Shown here: piece by piece, positions 1-9,627 of the stretch
Numbering within the stretch: the first letter of the stretch is position 1
Layout: every line of letters starts with the position of its first letter
NCBI GenBank assembly: GCA_015227615.1
Contig: JAALGZ010000002.1
Location: forward strand, 1,116,001-1,180,000
Source: Labyrinthula sp. Ha
Taxonomy: Eukaryota; Sar; Bigyra; Labyrinthulida; Labyrinthulaceae
Direction of reading: 5' to 3'
Length of the DNA stretch: 64,000 nucleotides
Notes under the pieces: model-generated
What the model saw: the letters and a program-made list of their open reading frames with translations, nothing else
Databases searched by the model: none
Told to the model about the DNA's origin: nothing
Program-made: the position numbers and the translations under genes

Positions 1-1274
1 CTATTTAGAATTGTTATTTAGTTGCGATTTATGAAAATTTGCAACCTTGAAACTTTTTTGGGGGTACTTAGACTACATACTGTTGTAGAAGAAAAGAAAG
101 TTTGTAATCTACAGAAATTAAACTCAGCTGAATACTTTCACAGCAATCTAAATTTGGTTTTTTTTAACTAAGATAATGCTTCGTCTTTTTCGGGGTCCTG
201 AAACTGTTTCAAACAAGACTTAAAAAGAATTATACTGTAGTTCCTTGCCAACTGCCCAGTTAAACAATAAAATAATATTGAGCAAGGGATGTCGCTTATC
301 ACCGCAATGAACTCGAGATAGTTAGCATGCGTATGTGCTGCTAAATAATACTAAGTTAAGCTTCCTAGCCATCATATTTAAGTCTCAACATCAGTTGACT
401 ATAACATTGGCTTAACTTATTCAAACTCGGTTAATTTAGTTACTTGATTTAAGGCTATAGTTCCTTCACGAATATTGAATTTATTACTATTGTTCATGTG
501 GGTCCAATGCAGTACTAGTCTCCTATCTGCTGTGAAAATTAAATCGATGCTATATTATTATCTCTTGACTTATTGTTATATAACCTACTTAAGACTTTAC
601 TTCCAATAATAACCACGAAGAGAGCTGACGTTTTCTGCGCTAGATGTAACTAAAGTCATTAAGTTACCAGGGTATCTAAGAAAGAAGATAACCTCTCGTA
701 TAACAGTTGAGCTTTACCCTGATTTTGAGTCAGTATACCAAAGTTACCGCTGATTAGACGCATATAAATTGCTGAAAAGTTGCTGATAGTGTTAACTCCA
801 GGAACATAAATTTACAGCCAAAAGCAGTACCTTGGCAAGAAGAGCACCGGTAATTTCTTTGTGTCATGATAAACTCTAACGTTTACACTTCAGCTTGATC
901 TGTTCTTGCGTAGTCAAACCATTTGACACACCCAAGGGGGTTATCACTATACAAGAGGAATGCCTACTAGAAACTTCTGCAGTTAGATTTGGAATTGTTG
1001 AGGTTAGGCTAGTTTGTCAATGATTTTATTTTATGGATATGTAAACAAAAAAGGAGCAAATGGTGCTTATATAGTCAATAAAGGTATCTCGAAGCTATAT
1101 ACTTCTGCAAATTGTGTTGCTGAGAATTTATGTTTCGGAGAATTAACATCTTCAAACAAAAATGTTGTTGCATGCTTAGCTAAGTTGCCATAAAAAATAT
1201 ATTACCTACATTTAACCATCGGTTAAGTATTTCGGCTACATCCGCTCAGGATTCTCTGCCTCACCTTTCAAGGA
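1..1274. other. gene-free stretch
   Basis: I see no credible gene, RNA gene or repeat here. All six frames are closed at short intervals, as expected for AT-rich non-coding DNA. The right edge is the 3' flank of the minus-strand phosphodiesterase gene. Confidence 0.5.
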
Positions 1275-2357
1275 TCAAATACCCACTATCCTCCATAATT
1301 CCGATTTGATTAGGTCGCCTTGGTCACAAACTGCATTCATTTCCAGCAAGTTGACCCTTCCTTTCAGGTTGCTCCGTTCTTTCTGGAGTATTCCTAAGAT
1401 GAAGCCATTCAGTTCACTTCGAATCTCATCTTTAATCAGATTGGATCCTTTTAGGGCAGAGGCAGCAGCACTTTGAACACTTTCCTGCCATAGCGCTTGA
1501 ATACTATAGAGCCCATCTACACGAAAAGACTTACTTTTTGCTCCCCAAAACTTATCTAAATAATTAGATAACAGATTCCAAGGTTTTTGCTTAATTGAAT
1601 CAGATGAATTCTTGTAACAATCAAACCCGTAACCGGTGCAAACTATATTAGGATCATAATTCTCCTCCCAGCATTTATTTACTGCCAAAATTCTGGCTTC
1701 GCTGTTTTCCACATGGGCCAATTTAATAACGTCTATCATATTTTTGTGTTGCAGGTTCAAACATTCACTTTGTGGTATATACCTGATGCCTTTTTTTTGC
1801 AAAATTTGCTCAAACTCATCCTCTAGGCTTGGTTTTAGTTCATCAACAGCAAGAAGTATGAAATTCTTCAAAGGATGACGTTTCAGATTCTTTACCGTAG
1901 AGAGTTTCACAAGAAGATCATCTATCATGTGCACTATAGATCTATGAACAGTAACCGGACCATGATGCGCAACAATTTGTCCATTAACCTTAGGCCCTGG
2001 TCTCAAATCAAAAGCACGTGCACCACAATCAAATAACTTTGCTAGACCTCCTGACTGTTGAGTCTTTGCAAAATCATTTGCAAGAGAACTCTCTAAATAT
2101 GTAGTCGCTGCATCATGTGCCATGACCATAGGAAACTCCGAAAACTTCATGTTCTTTAACTCCACTTCTACAAGTCCAACATTTTCAACGCTATTCTCCA
2201 AGTAAAAGCTATTTCTATTCCATAATACGGCCAAGCAGCTAAGAAACATTGATGTTAAAATCATTTTAATTTTTCTTTTGCGTTGGCATTCCTTTTCATA
2301 AACTGCTAACCCTTCAACAAAATTCTTAACGGATCCATTTTTATTCTTAACGGACAT
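1275..2357 (-). CDS. PI-PLC-X-like phosphodiesterase, membrane-anchored
   Basis: This 360-residue protein looks like a member of the PLC-like phosphodiesterase superfamily (TIM barrel, phosphoinositide or related phosphodiester cleavage). It has MAHDAATTYL with His81, then FDCGARAFDLRPG near residues 109-121, then AHHGP with His131/His132, which match the two catalytic-histidine blocks of PI-PLC X domains. The strand NFILLAVDEL (165-174) fits the barrel. Residues 1-30 are basic and hydrophilic and 31-47 form one hydrophobic segment, so a type II membrane anchor is likely. No Y or C2 domain is present, so it resembles the short bacterial/eukaryotic PLCXD group rather than signalling PLCs. It starts at an ATG only 11 bp from the ATG of the divergent PH-domain gene and ends at TGA. 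Substrate is unknown. Confidence 0.8.
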   Translation of the reverse strand: MSVKNKNGSVKNFVEGLAVYEKECQRKRKIKMILTSMFLSCLAVLWNRNSFYLENSVENVGLVEVELKNMKFSEFPMVMAHDAATTYLESSLANDFAKTQQSGGLAKLFDCGARAFDLRPGPKVNGQIVAHHGPVTVHRSIVHMIDDLLVKLSTVKNLKRHPLKNFILLAVDELKPSLEDEFEQILQKKGIRYIPQSECLNLQHKNMIDVIKLAHVENSEARILAVNKCWEENYDPNIVCTGYGFDCYKNSSDSIKQKPWNLLSNYLDKFWGAKSKSFRVDGLYSIQALWQESVQSAAASALKGSNLIKDEIRSELNGFILGILQKERSNLKGRVNLLEMNAVCDQGDLIKSELWRIVGI

Positions 2358-2368
2358 TTTTTTCCAAA

Positions 2369-3262
2369 ATGAAAGACAAGAGTTTTTTTAAGAAGACATT
2401 GAAAAATTTGGCTTCTTCGTTGGACATAATAGATGAAACAATACCACATGATTATTTTCCTCAAGCATATCCATCGTTAATTAAGGAGGGGTATTGTGAA
2501 AAGCGCTCCCTTTCGAATCCAGTTGGAAATTTCCGACGTAGGTTTTTCTTGCTGGAAAAAGAAGAAAATTTAGTACATTTAAGCTATTCAAAGACGTTTT
2601 ATCAAAAAGGACATGTTGAAAGAAATTTCTATTTCTCGCCTGATACTTATATAACTGATTTTGAAGAAAAAGAAAACAGTTTGAAGATTAATCGCCTTGT
2701 GAATGATGAGAATCAAGAAGTTGTGAACTTAATCTTATCCTTCCCTGCATTTGAATTTCAAAGCTGGAAAAGAAGTTTCCAAGCAGGGGTCAATTTTGTT
2801 CATGGGGAAGAAGAAAAGAATGGGAGAGTTTACAAAGAAGCTGCGGCATCGGGAAGATTTTTTGAAGCTGTGGTGTTCAAGAAAAACCAAAACGATGACA
2901 GGTGGATGCAACGGTGGTGTAGTTTAGAAGGATCTGGTCTTTATTACAGAGAAACTCCTGATAGCGAAGTTTCAGGACAAGTAGAGTTATTGGGAAAAGA
3001 AATTAAAGTAGGAAGAAAAGTTCTGAAAGAAGTTAAATCTGCCCCTACAAAGTACTTAATAAAAATCAAAGATAAAAAAAAAGATGTCAAGTTGTTATTA
3101 GCCTGTAGAAATGAAGAGAACTACTTGGTTTTTCTTCAGGCGATACGTCAGAATATTTTAGCTACAGAAATTGGAAAAAGAGCAAGTTTAGATTTGAAAG
3201 GAAAAAGAGTAAATTTGGATTATGAAGAAGCAAGAGCAAATTTAGAGACAGTTTCTCTATAA
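2369..3262 (+). CDS. double PH-domain protein
   Basis: This 297-residue soluble protein has two pleckstrin-homology-like modules. The first spans about residues 37-140, with GYCEKRS, a basic FRRRFFLLEKE strand and a C-terminal helix containing FQSWKRSFQAG. The second spans about 157-262, with RFFEAVVFKKN, the typical RWMQRWCSLEGSGLYYRE start, and a final helix ENYLVFLQAIRQNI. PH domains usually bind phosphoinositides or proteins at membranes, so an adaptor role is inferred. No other domain is visible. Its ATG lies 11 bp from the start of the divergent PLC-like gene, which could make them functionally paired (a lipid phosphodiesterase beside a lipid-binding protein). Its TAA stop is 1 bp from the stop of the convergent hydrolase gene. 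Confidence 0.85.
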   Translation: MKDKSFFKKTLKNLASSLDIIDETIPHDYFPQAYPSLIKEGYCEKRSLSNPVGNFRRRFFLLEKEENLVHLSYSKTFYQKGHVERNFYFSPDTYITDFEEKENSLKINRLVNDENQEVVNLILSFPAFEFQSWKRSFQAGVNFVHGEEEKNGRVYKEAAASGRFFEAVVFKKNQNDDRWMQRWCSLEGSGLYYRETPDSEVSGQVELLGKEIKVGRKVLKEVKSAPTKYLIKIKDKKKDVKLLLACRNEENYLVFLQAIRQNILATEIGKRASLDLKGKRVNLDYEEARANLETVSL

Positions 3263-3263
3263 C

Positions 3264-4253
3264 TTATTCTTTTAAGAAGTTGCAGTATTTTTTAAACTCC
3301 TTTTCATAATCTGCATCATAGAATTTAAAAAATATATAATCATGAGCTCCTGTTTCTCTAGCTTCAAACTGGACATCAAAGTTCTCTTCTTTCAATTGCG
3401 CTATTGTTAACTCACAATCAGCAGCTAAATTTTCAGTCGCAGACCAACAAACAAAAACTTTTGTGTTTGGATTTCTTTTAACGGGATTTATTTCAAGATC
3501 TCCATGAATAAAATCATCAATCTTCACACAATCCGCAACCAATTGCATAACATAAGGTTTAATCAATGGATCAGTTTCTTTATCAATTCTATCTTCTTTC
3601 TTCCTCAAGTCAATACAAGGAGAAATTATTCCACATTTACTAAATATTTCTCCTTCTGGATAGTTCTGGTTAATATAATTAAGCAACCAAAAAGCTAATC
3701 CACCACCTGCAGAGTCTCCAGATAAAACTATATCTTTAAACTCATAACCAAGTTCTCTTTTTAAATACAGCAAAACTTCAAGGACATCTTTCTTTTGTTC
3801 CTCCATCGTTACTTCAGGACAAAGTCTGTAAAAAGGCGCATAAAGATCACAATCCGTTTCTTTTGCTATTGCTACTAACATATCTCTATACAAGTATGGC
3901 GAACAACTTATATAACCACCACCTTGAATATGAAATATTATCTTCTTTCCTTTTTCCTTGCGTCTCTTGTCTGTAATTGCGTAGATTTGTCCCTGATGAG
4001 ATTCATGTTCAAACTTGAGATCTTTCACAGTGTATTTTCCAGTGCTGATGGGAATAATTGTACCCATTAAGCCAGTGTTAATCAACTTCCTCCATTCATT
4101 CAGTTCAACAGGCTTCACCAGCATTGGTTTCTTTGTGTTGAGCAGTGTTACTAAAGCTCGATGTCCCGCTCCATCACCATCAGAACCGCTGCATGTAGCT
4201 ACATCTTTGGTTTGTATGGCTTTTTTAAGCACCCGGTGAGCAACTTGAAACAT
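3264..4253 (-). CDS. alpha/beta hydrolase, hormone-sensitive-lipase type
   Basis: This 329-residue protein is an alpha/beta-hydrolase-3 family esterase or lipase. The nucleophile elbow is GDSAGGG with Ser181, the acid is probably Glu274 in SATENLAADC, and the base is His304 in GAHDY. The oxyanion-hole block reads HIQGGGY at residues 108-114. The family normally has HGGG here, so the first His is replaced by Gln. The fold start, YAPFYRLCPE (138-147), also matches the family. No signal peptide or membrane helix is apparent, so it is probably cytosolic. Fungal and algal relatives de-esterify small acyl or steryl esters, but the substrate cannot be read from sequence. Its stop is separated from the PH gene stop by one base. 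Confidence 0.85.
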   Translation of the reverse strand: MFQVAHRVLKKAIQTKDVATCSGSDGDGAGHRALVTLLNTKKPMLVKPVELNEWRKLINTGLMGTIIPISTGKYTVKDLKFEHESHQGQIYAITDKRRKEKGKKIIFHIQGGGYISCSPYLYRDMLVAIAKETDCDLYAPFYRLCPEVTMEEQKKDVLEVLLYLKRELGYEFKDIVLSGDSAGGGLAFWLLNYINQNYPEGEIFSKCGIISPCIDLRKKEDRIDKETDPLIKPYVMQLVADCVKIDDFIHGDLEINPVKRNPNTKVFVCWSATENLAADCELTIAQLKEENFDVQFEARETGAHDYIFFKFYDADYEKEFKKYCNFLKE

Positions 4254-4894
4254 TCTTTGCTTGTTTAAATACTACCTTCTTTTCTGAAGGGTTTTCGGGT
4301 TTCTTTATATTCGTTGTTCCAGTTTTTCAGTAAGATTCTTCTAAGAAACAAGAATTTTGTAGGAAGTTATTTTGCCAACCGTATGTTTTGCGTAATTTGA
4401 TTGGATGTATATAGTGTATTAACCAATGGGATTAGTGCCCAAGGACTCTTACTTCGTGTACCTACTGTATCAGCTTCATATACCGACTACTAACGGAAAA
4501 AATTTATTGGAACTTAAGTTATGGAATTATTTTATATTGTTTTTAAATGACAATACTTCTTTATGTGGGATTTCATGATAAAACTAGGTTAGCACCTAGC
4601 ATAAAGAGACTCACTTACAGTAAGAATCAAGATTATGGAATAATTCTTACCATTAACCAACGTTTTGTTGATTTGAGTCCTAATAAACCTGGTTCGCATT
4701 ACATATAAAAAACCCGAGTTATTGCCGTTAGAACAATGTAATGGAAAAGCTGAAGAAGTGAAAGGTTATTTTGTTGGTACTCTTCAAGTTACCCTGCCCT
4801 TATCGATAATCTAAAGTTGCCTTGTCTTGTGTTTATGACCTATAAGTTTAGGCTCAGCGCCGAGGTTTAACTTAATTTTCCCAGTTCAATCTAG
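4254..4894. other. gene-free stretch
   Basis: This is the 5' flank of the hydrolase gene and beyond. I see no gene, RNA or repeat that I can support. Confidence 0.4.
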
Positions 4895-6100
4895 GGGTGC
4901 CAACCAAGGAGAATTCCTCATCGAGGTAATGAAGATCTACAAACTAATTCAAAGCAAGTTATAGGTGTTGTGAAAATCCTCAAACTCAGTCATGAAAATA
5001 AAGCTCTCAATGAGAAACTCATTGATGATCTTCAAAACTCCTTAAGAATTAAAATCTTACAAGATTCTCTAAGTTAGGTAAATTCTCCCCGTAAGCTGTA
5101 ACCATTCAATTCTGAAAATTAATTCAAGTAAGACTGCAAACCCAAGATCTAGGTTTAGCATACTTAAAAAATACAAAACTTTTTTACGGCTTAAGGCTCC
5201 TGGTGTAGAATATAAAGCTCTGAACTACATCTCGGCTCCTGCTATATTGATGCATTCTGCTAAATCATATGGTAAGATTAACTTGCTCGTGGCGTTGGTA
5301 TGTGAGGAATAGCCACTTAGCCTAATCAGAGGTTCCACCTTCAAATAATTTCTTCGTGTTTCTTTTTTGGGTTACTAAATCTATTTGAGCTTTGAAGATG
5401 AGACAATTAGAGCACTTAGTGTGTTTGAATTACTTGGTTTAGTAACACCGCGAACTAGAGGGAAAGAATTTAGTCGCAGAAAACATCAATTTGGCAAAAA
5501 GCACATTTTGCTTCATTAACAGAAACAACTAGAGTAATTCTTTAAGATAGCACCTAATTTTAGTAGTGTACCCATCTATATCTAGAGCCTTTCATTCGAA
5601 AGCTTCTGAGAGAAACTAAACCTCCAAACAAATTATCCACGCTTGACCTATGAAGTATTACGACAATGGTCTACCTTCCTGTCTTGTGGTCTTAAAGGCG
5701 ACTGCCATGATGAATAGCAAGCGTAGTATGTATGAGTGTATAATCAAGAGACATTCTAGTATATCTTAAGTAGGTACCTCGGTATATACTATGTTTCCCG
5801 GAATAAGCTTATTTAGCAGACTTACAGCTATTAGTTGGGTTGACCCCTGTAGCTTGGTCCCTCCACTGCAAAGGGTGGGGGGGCGCTAAGAAAAACATAG
5901 TAGCCATTGCCCTACTATCACAAAGTGTACCTGTTGCCACCAAAGTATGAAACTGCGCTTCAGTGACGAATACTTACAATCCATGCTTGATTTTGAACCA
6001 CTGGAGGAGCCACTATAACAACCCCCTGCAAAGCCCTAGGGCCAGGGACAATGCCCATACAGGAGTGAAAAACTCTAGGAAGATTTGAGTGTGAATGTTA
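4895..6100 (+). pseudogene. decayed coding relic, possibly a dead mobile element
   Basis: A protein-like reading can be followed along the plus strand for about 1 kb, although it is broken in roughly ten or more places. The first part reads as a coiled coil (for example ENKALNEKLIDDLQNSLRIK). A following part in another frame contains AILMHSAKSYGKINLLVALV and then ETIRALSVFELLGLVTPRTR with a basic tail. Near 5.65 kb LTYEVLRQWSTFLSCGLKGD is readable. The composition is that of a helical, basic, possibly DNA-binding protein. I do not recognise the family. It may be an old transposon or other element, or a dead host gene. No terminal repeats were found by eye. Confidence 0.4.
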
Positions 6101-6601
6101 ACCTCTATTTATGTAGCTGGCTTGAGACTATGTCATAATACAGGTAAAAAAATGACAGTCACTATTGTTCTAGACATTGTTCACACATACAAGTCAAGAT
6201 ACTAAGAACTTTTGTATTCTGTAAAAGTCTTGAGGGATTTTGCTGTTTTCCTGCTCAAGCTTTTGTCAACAATTTCATTAAGTTTCAGTGCTTCGTGAGC
6301 CAGCATGTAACATTAATAGTGCTTTTCTATTGCGCTTTATTGAGAAACCGAGCCAAATAAACACCCTGTGCTCATTTTTGCTGGTCCTCAACGTCTTAAC
6401 TAGATGAGAAACTGACAACATAAGAGTACGCTACGACATCAAACGTAGAGATTACTATCGCTTCTAAATTAATATTAAGGTTTACTGATTTTCTTGCTAT
6501 CTAGTTTTTGTCTACATGTGACAAGATATATTAGGCCTTCAGTCTAGTCGTGATAGAGATATTGCCAAGACAAGCTGAAGTACTATAAAAGCTATTTACG
6601 G
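6101..6601. other. gene-free stretch
   Basis: I see nothing that I can support here. Confidence 0.35.
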
Positions 6602-7331
6602 ATGCGAATCCGTGAAGTAGTGTTTTACAGTCGAGCTATGGTTCGAAAGATGAAACGACTAATAAGACCGAGACTGGAAATTCACGGGCTTGAGACAAAA
6701 ATAATGCTTCATAGTAGCATTATTTCAATTTTTGCAATTTATTTTGTTTTGATTTTATGTGAAGTTCTTAACTCACATGCAAAATTCCCCGTTGGACCAG
6801 TTTCATATGAAAACGATAACTTTTCAAGTCACCCCACAAAAGTATTGCTAAACGACTTCGTTCTATAGACTCGAAGTTGCAAAGAAACCCCTTACGGCCT
6901 CAATTGTCTCGATTAAAGAAGAGAATTTATCATTGGCAACGATATTTTAAAATTACAGTCTTCTCAGTCATTCTTAGACTTAAGCTCCATAACCCTGGTA
7001 ATTCGAGCTATTCCTCTTTTAGATTTCTTCCTATAGGAAAGTGGCATTTAGTCATTTTCGATCACTACGACATAAATATATTTCCATAAGCCAACACACC
7101 GGTTCTAATGAAAAAAAAAATATTACCATAGCTGAATGGTTGGTTCCTTACGACTTCAAAAATACCCTATCTGTTAATAAAGCACGATCTACTTTTTCTC
7201 TACTATATTCTTCTAAGATACCTGTGGAAGTTTGTTCATATACGTGAACAAGGTTAGCGGGTTTCCGAAAACAAGGAAGAGCATAGTTTATGACTGCTAC
7301 CCATATTTCCTGAACCTGATGCAAATAACTT
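6602..7331 (+). pseudogene. possible broken type II membrane protein gene
   Basis: An ATG at 6602 opens an 88-codon frame with a basic N-terminus, a hydrophobic segment (SIISIFAIYFVLILCEVL) and a polar remainder, which is the layout of a type II membrane protein. Directly downstream, on the same strand but in other frames, more protein-like text follows, such as NITIAEWLVPYDFKNTLSVN and KSIVYDCYPYFLNLMQI up to about 7331. No single frame spans it and I could not join the parts with plausible introns, so a decayed gene is likelier than a live one. The family is not recognised. Chance AT-rich frames of this size are possible. Confidence 0.3.
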
Positions 7332-8031
7332 AAACAGACACATCTCACATATTTTACAAGAGTCGAATTTTCAGCGCATTTTCAGCTTGTTGTGGTCTGA
7401 ACTAAGAGATTGGTGTGTTGTATTTGGTTGCAATAACTGGAAATCACGCTTTGGATATTAGTTTGGGATTATCTTGGCACGTATTTCTTATAACGTGAAA
7501 CTCATTTTAGTACGAAGATTGAACTCAATAGTAGTATTGATGCATGTATAGTGTAACGGCACATGATAGAAGAAAAAGCGGAGATTGTGCTTAAGACTTT
7601 ATTTCATGTGCAAGTGACATATGACAGTTAAGTAGGTAGTTTAAAAAATGAGTTCAATATAATATTGCTTGGTCTATGTTTCTGCAGAGAAAGTTATTAT
7701 CTGTTTTCGGGGGACGTCTAGCTCACTCATATTGAAACATAAAGCACAATAGAATCGAGACATCCTAATTTTTCCTCATGTTGTCTTCAATTAATAATTC
7801 ATCTATCTAGAAAACTTGAATTTAGTGAAAATTATCATGTTGAAGCACTTTCAACACAATCATACCTGAGTTTGGATGGATATTTTTAAGCTCTAAAACT
7901 TTTCTAGCAAAGAGCAGGAAACATATTTTGTTCTATTATCAATTAAAATCGACAACGAACCCATTTCGAAATGATCGAATCACTAATTTGTAATTACCCA
8001 AAATATACAAACAAAACTAAAGAAGAAAAAA
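7332..8031. other. upstream flank of the protease gene
   Basis: There is no gene here. The last 50 bases before the protease ATG are strongly A-rich, as expected of a short 5' leader. I cannot identify a TATA box or other element with confidence. Confidence 0.4.
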
Positions 8032-9627
8032 ATGAAATTTCCACGATTTTCTTTGTTCGCTCTTGTGCCTCTTGCAGTCCTTGCAGAGCCATCAAGGGAC
8101 TTTGAACGATGCTACACAATCACAAAAACTCACTCATGTCATGATCCTGTTTCAATAACTTCCTTGACAGCGGATATGCGCTCTCCTGGCGACGAAGGAG
8201 ATTCTTTCACCTTTGGAAACAACGCAATTGAAATAGATTTGGACTTCAAAGTGAATGAGCAGCTTGAGTCACCTGTGATATCATATGAAATTTCTGCATT
8301 TGGTATTATAATGGAAAGAGAGGAAAGAAATTTATGTCGTGAGACAGATGTTGTGTGCCCTCTTGTTAAAGGAGAAGAAGTTTCGACGAAATTTCTACAT
8401 CTCTTGCACAACGATTTTGACACAGCCCTGCCTGTTGAAGTTAAGGTGAGTATTTATGATGGAAAAGACGAAAAATCCTGTGTGAAAAAAGATTTGGAGT
8501 CTCAATCTCTTTTGACAAAACTGAATTTGGTGAATTTAAGAAACCCTGTGGATAATCTATTGGACAAAGATGCAGTTAAGTATCTGTTTCGGGAATGGAT
8601 TGAGCAGTATGGTGATGAGATTTATTTACCAAAGCCGAAACATCATCATTATGGACTTGGATCTACTGTGGAGAGCAGGTTAGGAGTTTTCAAAGAAAAT
8701 TTGCTAAAAATTTTATCCCACAACCTGTCTCAGCAAGGATATAAGATGAAAATGAACCAGTTTGGACACTTAACATCTGAAGAATTCAAGCAAATCTATG
8801 CGTCTGGACTTAGGAAGGAACTAAAAAAGTCAAAAACGTCAAGTTTCACTGCCTCAGAAAAGTCCTTTTTTAGGTTTCCAACAGCAACTGATGAAAAATC
8901 GAGGGTTCAAACTCGTCCCAAGAAGAAGAAAACTGTTCAGGTTCCTGATACTGTAAATTGGGTGACGAAAGGAGCTGTTACCCCAGTTAAAAATCAGGGT
9001 GCTTGTGGATCTTGCTGGTCTTTCGCTACTACAGGAGCACTAGAAGGAGCTTATTATGTAAAATATGGCAAACTAGTATCTTTTAGCGAGCAGGAACTGG
9101 TTTCCTGTGACCACAGCGATATGGGGTGCCAAGGTGGGATTATGGACAATGCTTATGAATATATCGAAAGTGTTCATGGACTTTGTACGGAGGAAAGCTT
9201 TCCGTATACCTCTGGTGAAGGGGAACGAGGTTTTTGTAATGTTACTTGTGACATTGTACCGAATTCATCTCCCAAATCGTTTGTAGATGTCGACCATACA
9301 GATGTTAGTCTATTAGAAGCAGTTGCGCAACAGCCAGTCGCTGTTGCTATTGAGGCAGATCAGTCCGCATTCCAGTTTTATAGTTCAGGGGTCTTAACAG
9401 CAGTCTGTTCTCAAGAATTGGATCACGGGGTTCTTGCAGTTGGATATGGATCCGAAATGGTAGAAAATGAGTTTGGTGAACAGGTTGATACACCTTACTG
9501 GCTGGTAAAGAACTCATGGGGTCCTGAATGGGGCTTAGAGGGATATATTAAGATTGAGAGGGGAGTTTATGAGGATGAAGGTGGTGAGTGCGGAATTCTG
9601 TTGTCCCCATCATACCCGGTGATGTAA
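8032..9627 (+). CDS. secreted ML-domain/papain (C1A) cysteine protease fusion
   Basis: This 531-residue protein has three modules. Residues 1-18 are a signal peptide. Residues about 22-155 resemble an ML (MD-2-related lipid-recognition) domain: paired cysteines, a strand-rich pattern and the hallmark VVCPLVKGEEV near 108-117. Residues about 183-260 are an I29-type inhibitor propeptide (MNQFGHLTSEEF). The protease begins about 305 (VPDTVNWVTKGAVTPVKNQG). Catalytic residues are all present: Gln322, Cys328 in GACGSCWSF, His465 in LDHGVLAVGYG and Asn494 in VKNSWGPEWG. It is probably an active lysosomal or secreted cathepsin L-like enzyme. Standard cathepsins L are about 330 residues, so the extra length is the ML domain. 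It is a single exon, isolated from other genes. A lipid-binding module on a digestive protease suggests membrane or phagosome targeting (inference). Confidence 0.9.
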   Translation: MKFPRFSLFALVPLAVLAEPSRDFERCYTITKTHSCHDPVSITSLTADMRSPGDEGDSFTFGNNAIEIDLDFKVNEQLESPVISYEISAFGIIMEREERNLCRETDVVCPLVKGEEVSTKFLHLLHNDFDTALPVEVKVSIYDGKDEKSCVKKDLESQSLLTKLNLVNLRNPVDNLLDKDAVKYLFREWIEQYGDEIYLPKPKHHHYGLGSTVESRLGVFKENLLKILSHNLSQQGYKMKMNQFGHLTSEEFKQIYASGLRKELKKSKTSSFTASEKSFFRFPTATDEKSRVQTRPKKKKTVQVPDTVNWVTKGAVTPVKNQGACGSCWSFATTGALEGAYYVKYGKLVSFSEQELVSCDHSDMGCQGGIMDNAYEYIESVHGLCTEESFPYTSGEGERGFCNVTCDIVPNSSPKSFVDVDHTDVSLLEAVAQQPVAVAIEADQSAFQFYSSGVLTAVCSQELDHGVLAVGYGSEMVENEFGEQVDTPYWLVKNSWGPEWGLEGYIKIERGVYEDEGGECGILLSPSYPVM

